Under the pieces are notes generated by a model. The model worked only from the letters and a program-made list of their open reading frames with translations. It searched no databases and was not told where the DNA came from. Shown piece by piece: positions 34,235 to 34,402 of a stretch of 34,402 bases of DNA. Made by a program: the position numbers and the translations under genes. The DNA is from Bacteroidales bacterium. GTDB lineage: Bacteria; Bacteroidota; Bacteroidia; Bacteroidales; UBA932. The stretch's first letter is position 1, and each line of letters opens with the position of its first letter. The stretch spans positions 1 to 34,402 of the forward strand of contig JAFSSE010000009.1 in the NCBI GenBank assembly GCA_017445755.1, written 5' to 3'.

Positions 34235-34402
34235 ATGACATCAGGTATGGCAAAGGTAGTCTATAAATCTTACAATCGCAACGAAGGAAGCCTTTTTCCC
34301 GTGTATCTATCTGACATGGTAGCGGCAGATCATCCTGCGCGGGTGGTGGATGCTGTTGTAGAAGGCTTGGATCTCAGTGCCCTTGAGCGTACCTACAAAG
34401 GA
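34235..34402 (+). CDS. IS1182-family transposase, N-terminal part
   Basis: Fifty-six codons are seen before the window ends. The start MTSGMAKVVYKSYNRNEGSL, then FPVYLSDMVAADHPARVVDA and LDLSALERTYKG, match the N-terminal (DUF772-type) region of IS1182 transposases as I know them. The DDE catalytic domain lies beyond the edge, so intactness cannot be judged. A second in-frame ATG at 34247 could be the true start. It has its own promoter and sits downstream of miaA and its terminator. Confidence 0.85.
   Translation, partial: MTSGMAKVVYKSYNRNEGSLFPVYLSDMVAADHPARVVDAVVEGLDLSALERTYKG

Larger units (their letters stand above)
34141..34402 (+). mobile_element. left end of an IS1182-type insertion sequence (cut by window edge)
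   Basis: The AT-rich segment from about 34141, with its palindrome, promoter and transposase start, is unlike the rest of the window in base composition and codon choice (more GTA, TTT and CTT). The exact left terminus cannot be fixed because the right end lies outside the window. Confidence 0.55.

Overview
The window is about 34 kb of chromosome from a member of the Bacteroidota, most likely a GC-rich Bacteroidales species. The evidence is the promoter type (TAnnTTTG -7 boxes, no Shine-Dalgarno need), the Bacteroidota forms of IspH, SerA and the receiver/sigma-54 AAA+ regulator without a DNA-binding domain, a DUF3127 protein, type III glutamine synthetase, and lipoproteins with an xxAC lipobox. 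Coding density is very high. Nearly every gene is a core housekeeping gene; the accessory DNA is confined to the two ends.

Layout. 1-335: the tail of a possible + strand gene, then a heavily structured intergenic block with nested inverted repeats. 336-8166, all on the - strand: two tandem OPA-type MFS transporters, a lipoprotein nitroreductase, glyA, a SpoU-type RNA methyltransferase, a doubtful short ORF, then a divergent phosphoribosyltransferase overlapping a CodB-type cytosine permease. 8260-10419 (+): a secreted protein made of two complete SGNH-hydrolase repeats. 10412-14662 (-): a conserved secreted protein and an M16 peptidase, then efp-cmk-ispH. 14745-18452 (+): dnaX-lptB-response regulator. 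18465-24870 (-): recQ-dnaG-metG. 24989-28427 (+): FKBP lipoprotein, DUF3127 OB-fold-like protein, terminator, glnN. 28424-31652 (-): serC-serA-DUF1015. 31719-32330 (-): a YigZ/IMPACT protein. 32428-33846 (+): an acidic pRiA4b-ORF3-like protein followed directly by miaA. 33847-34402: direct repeats, a strong terminator, a large GC-rich inverted repeat, and the 5' end of an IS1182-type transposase cut by the window edge.

How the genes fit together. Serine is made by SerC/SerA on one operon and converted to glycine and C1 units by GlyA elsewhere in the window. Translation and replication genes (metG, dnaG, dnaX, efp, trmH-like, miaA) are mixed with envelope genes (lptB, FKBP lipoprotein, M16 and secreted partner). 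CodB plus the phosphoribosyltransferase looks like a small nucleobase-salvage operon, with a promoter-proximal hairpin and U-tract abutting its start codon. Several convergent gene pairs overlap or nearly touch with no terminator between them.

I see no defence island, CRISPR array, prophage, rRNA or tRNA. The best candidates for something undescribed are the CodB-linked phosphoribosyltransferase with its leader hairpin, the tandem SGNH protein, and the structured repeats at both ends. All calls come from reading the sequence; no database search was run.
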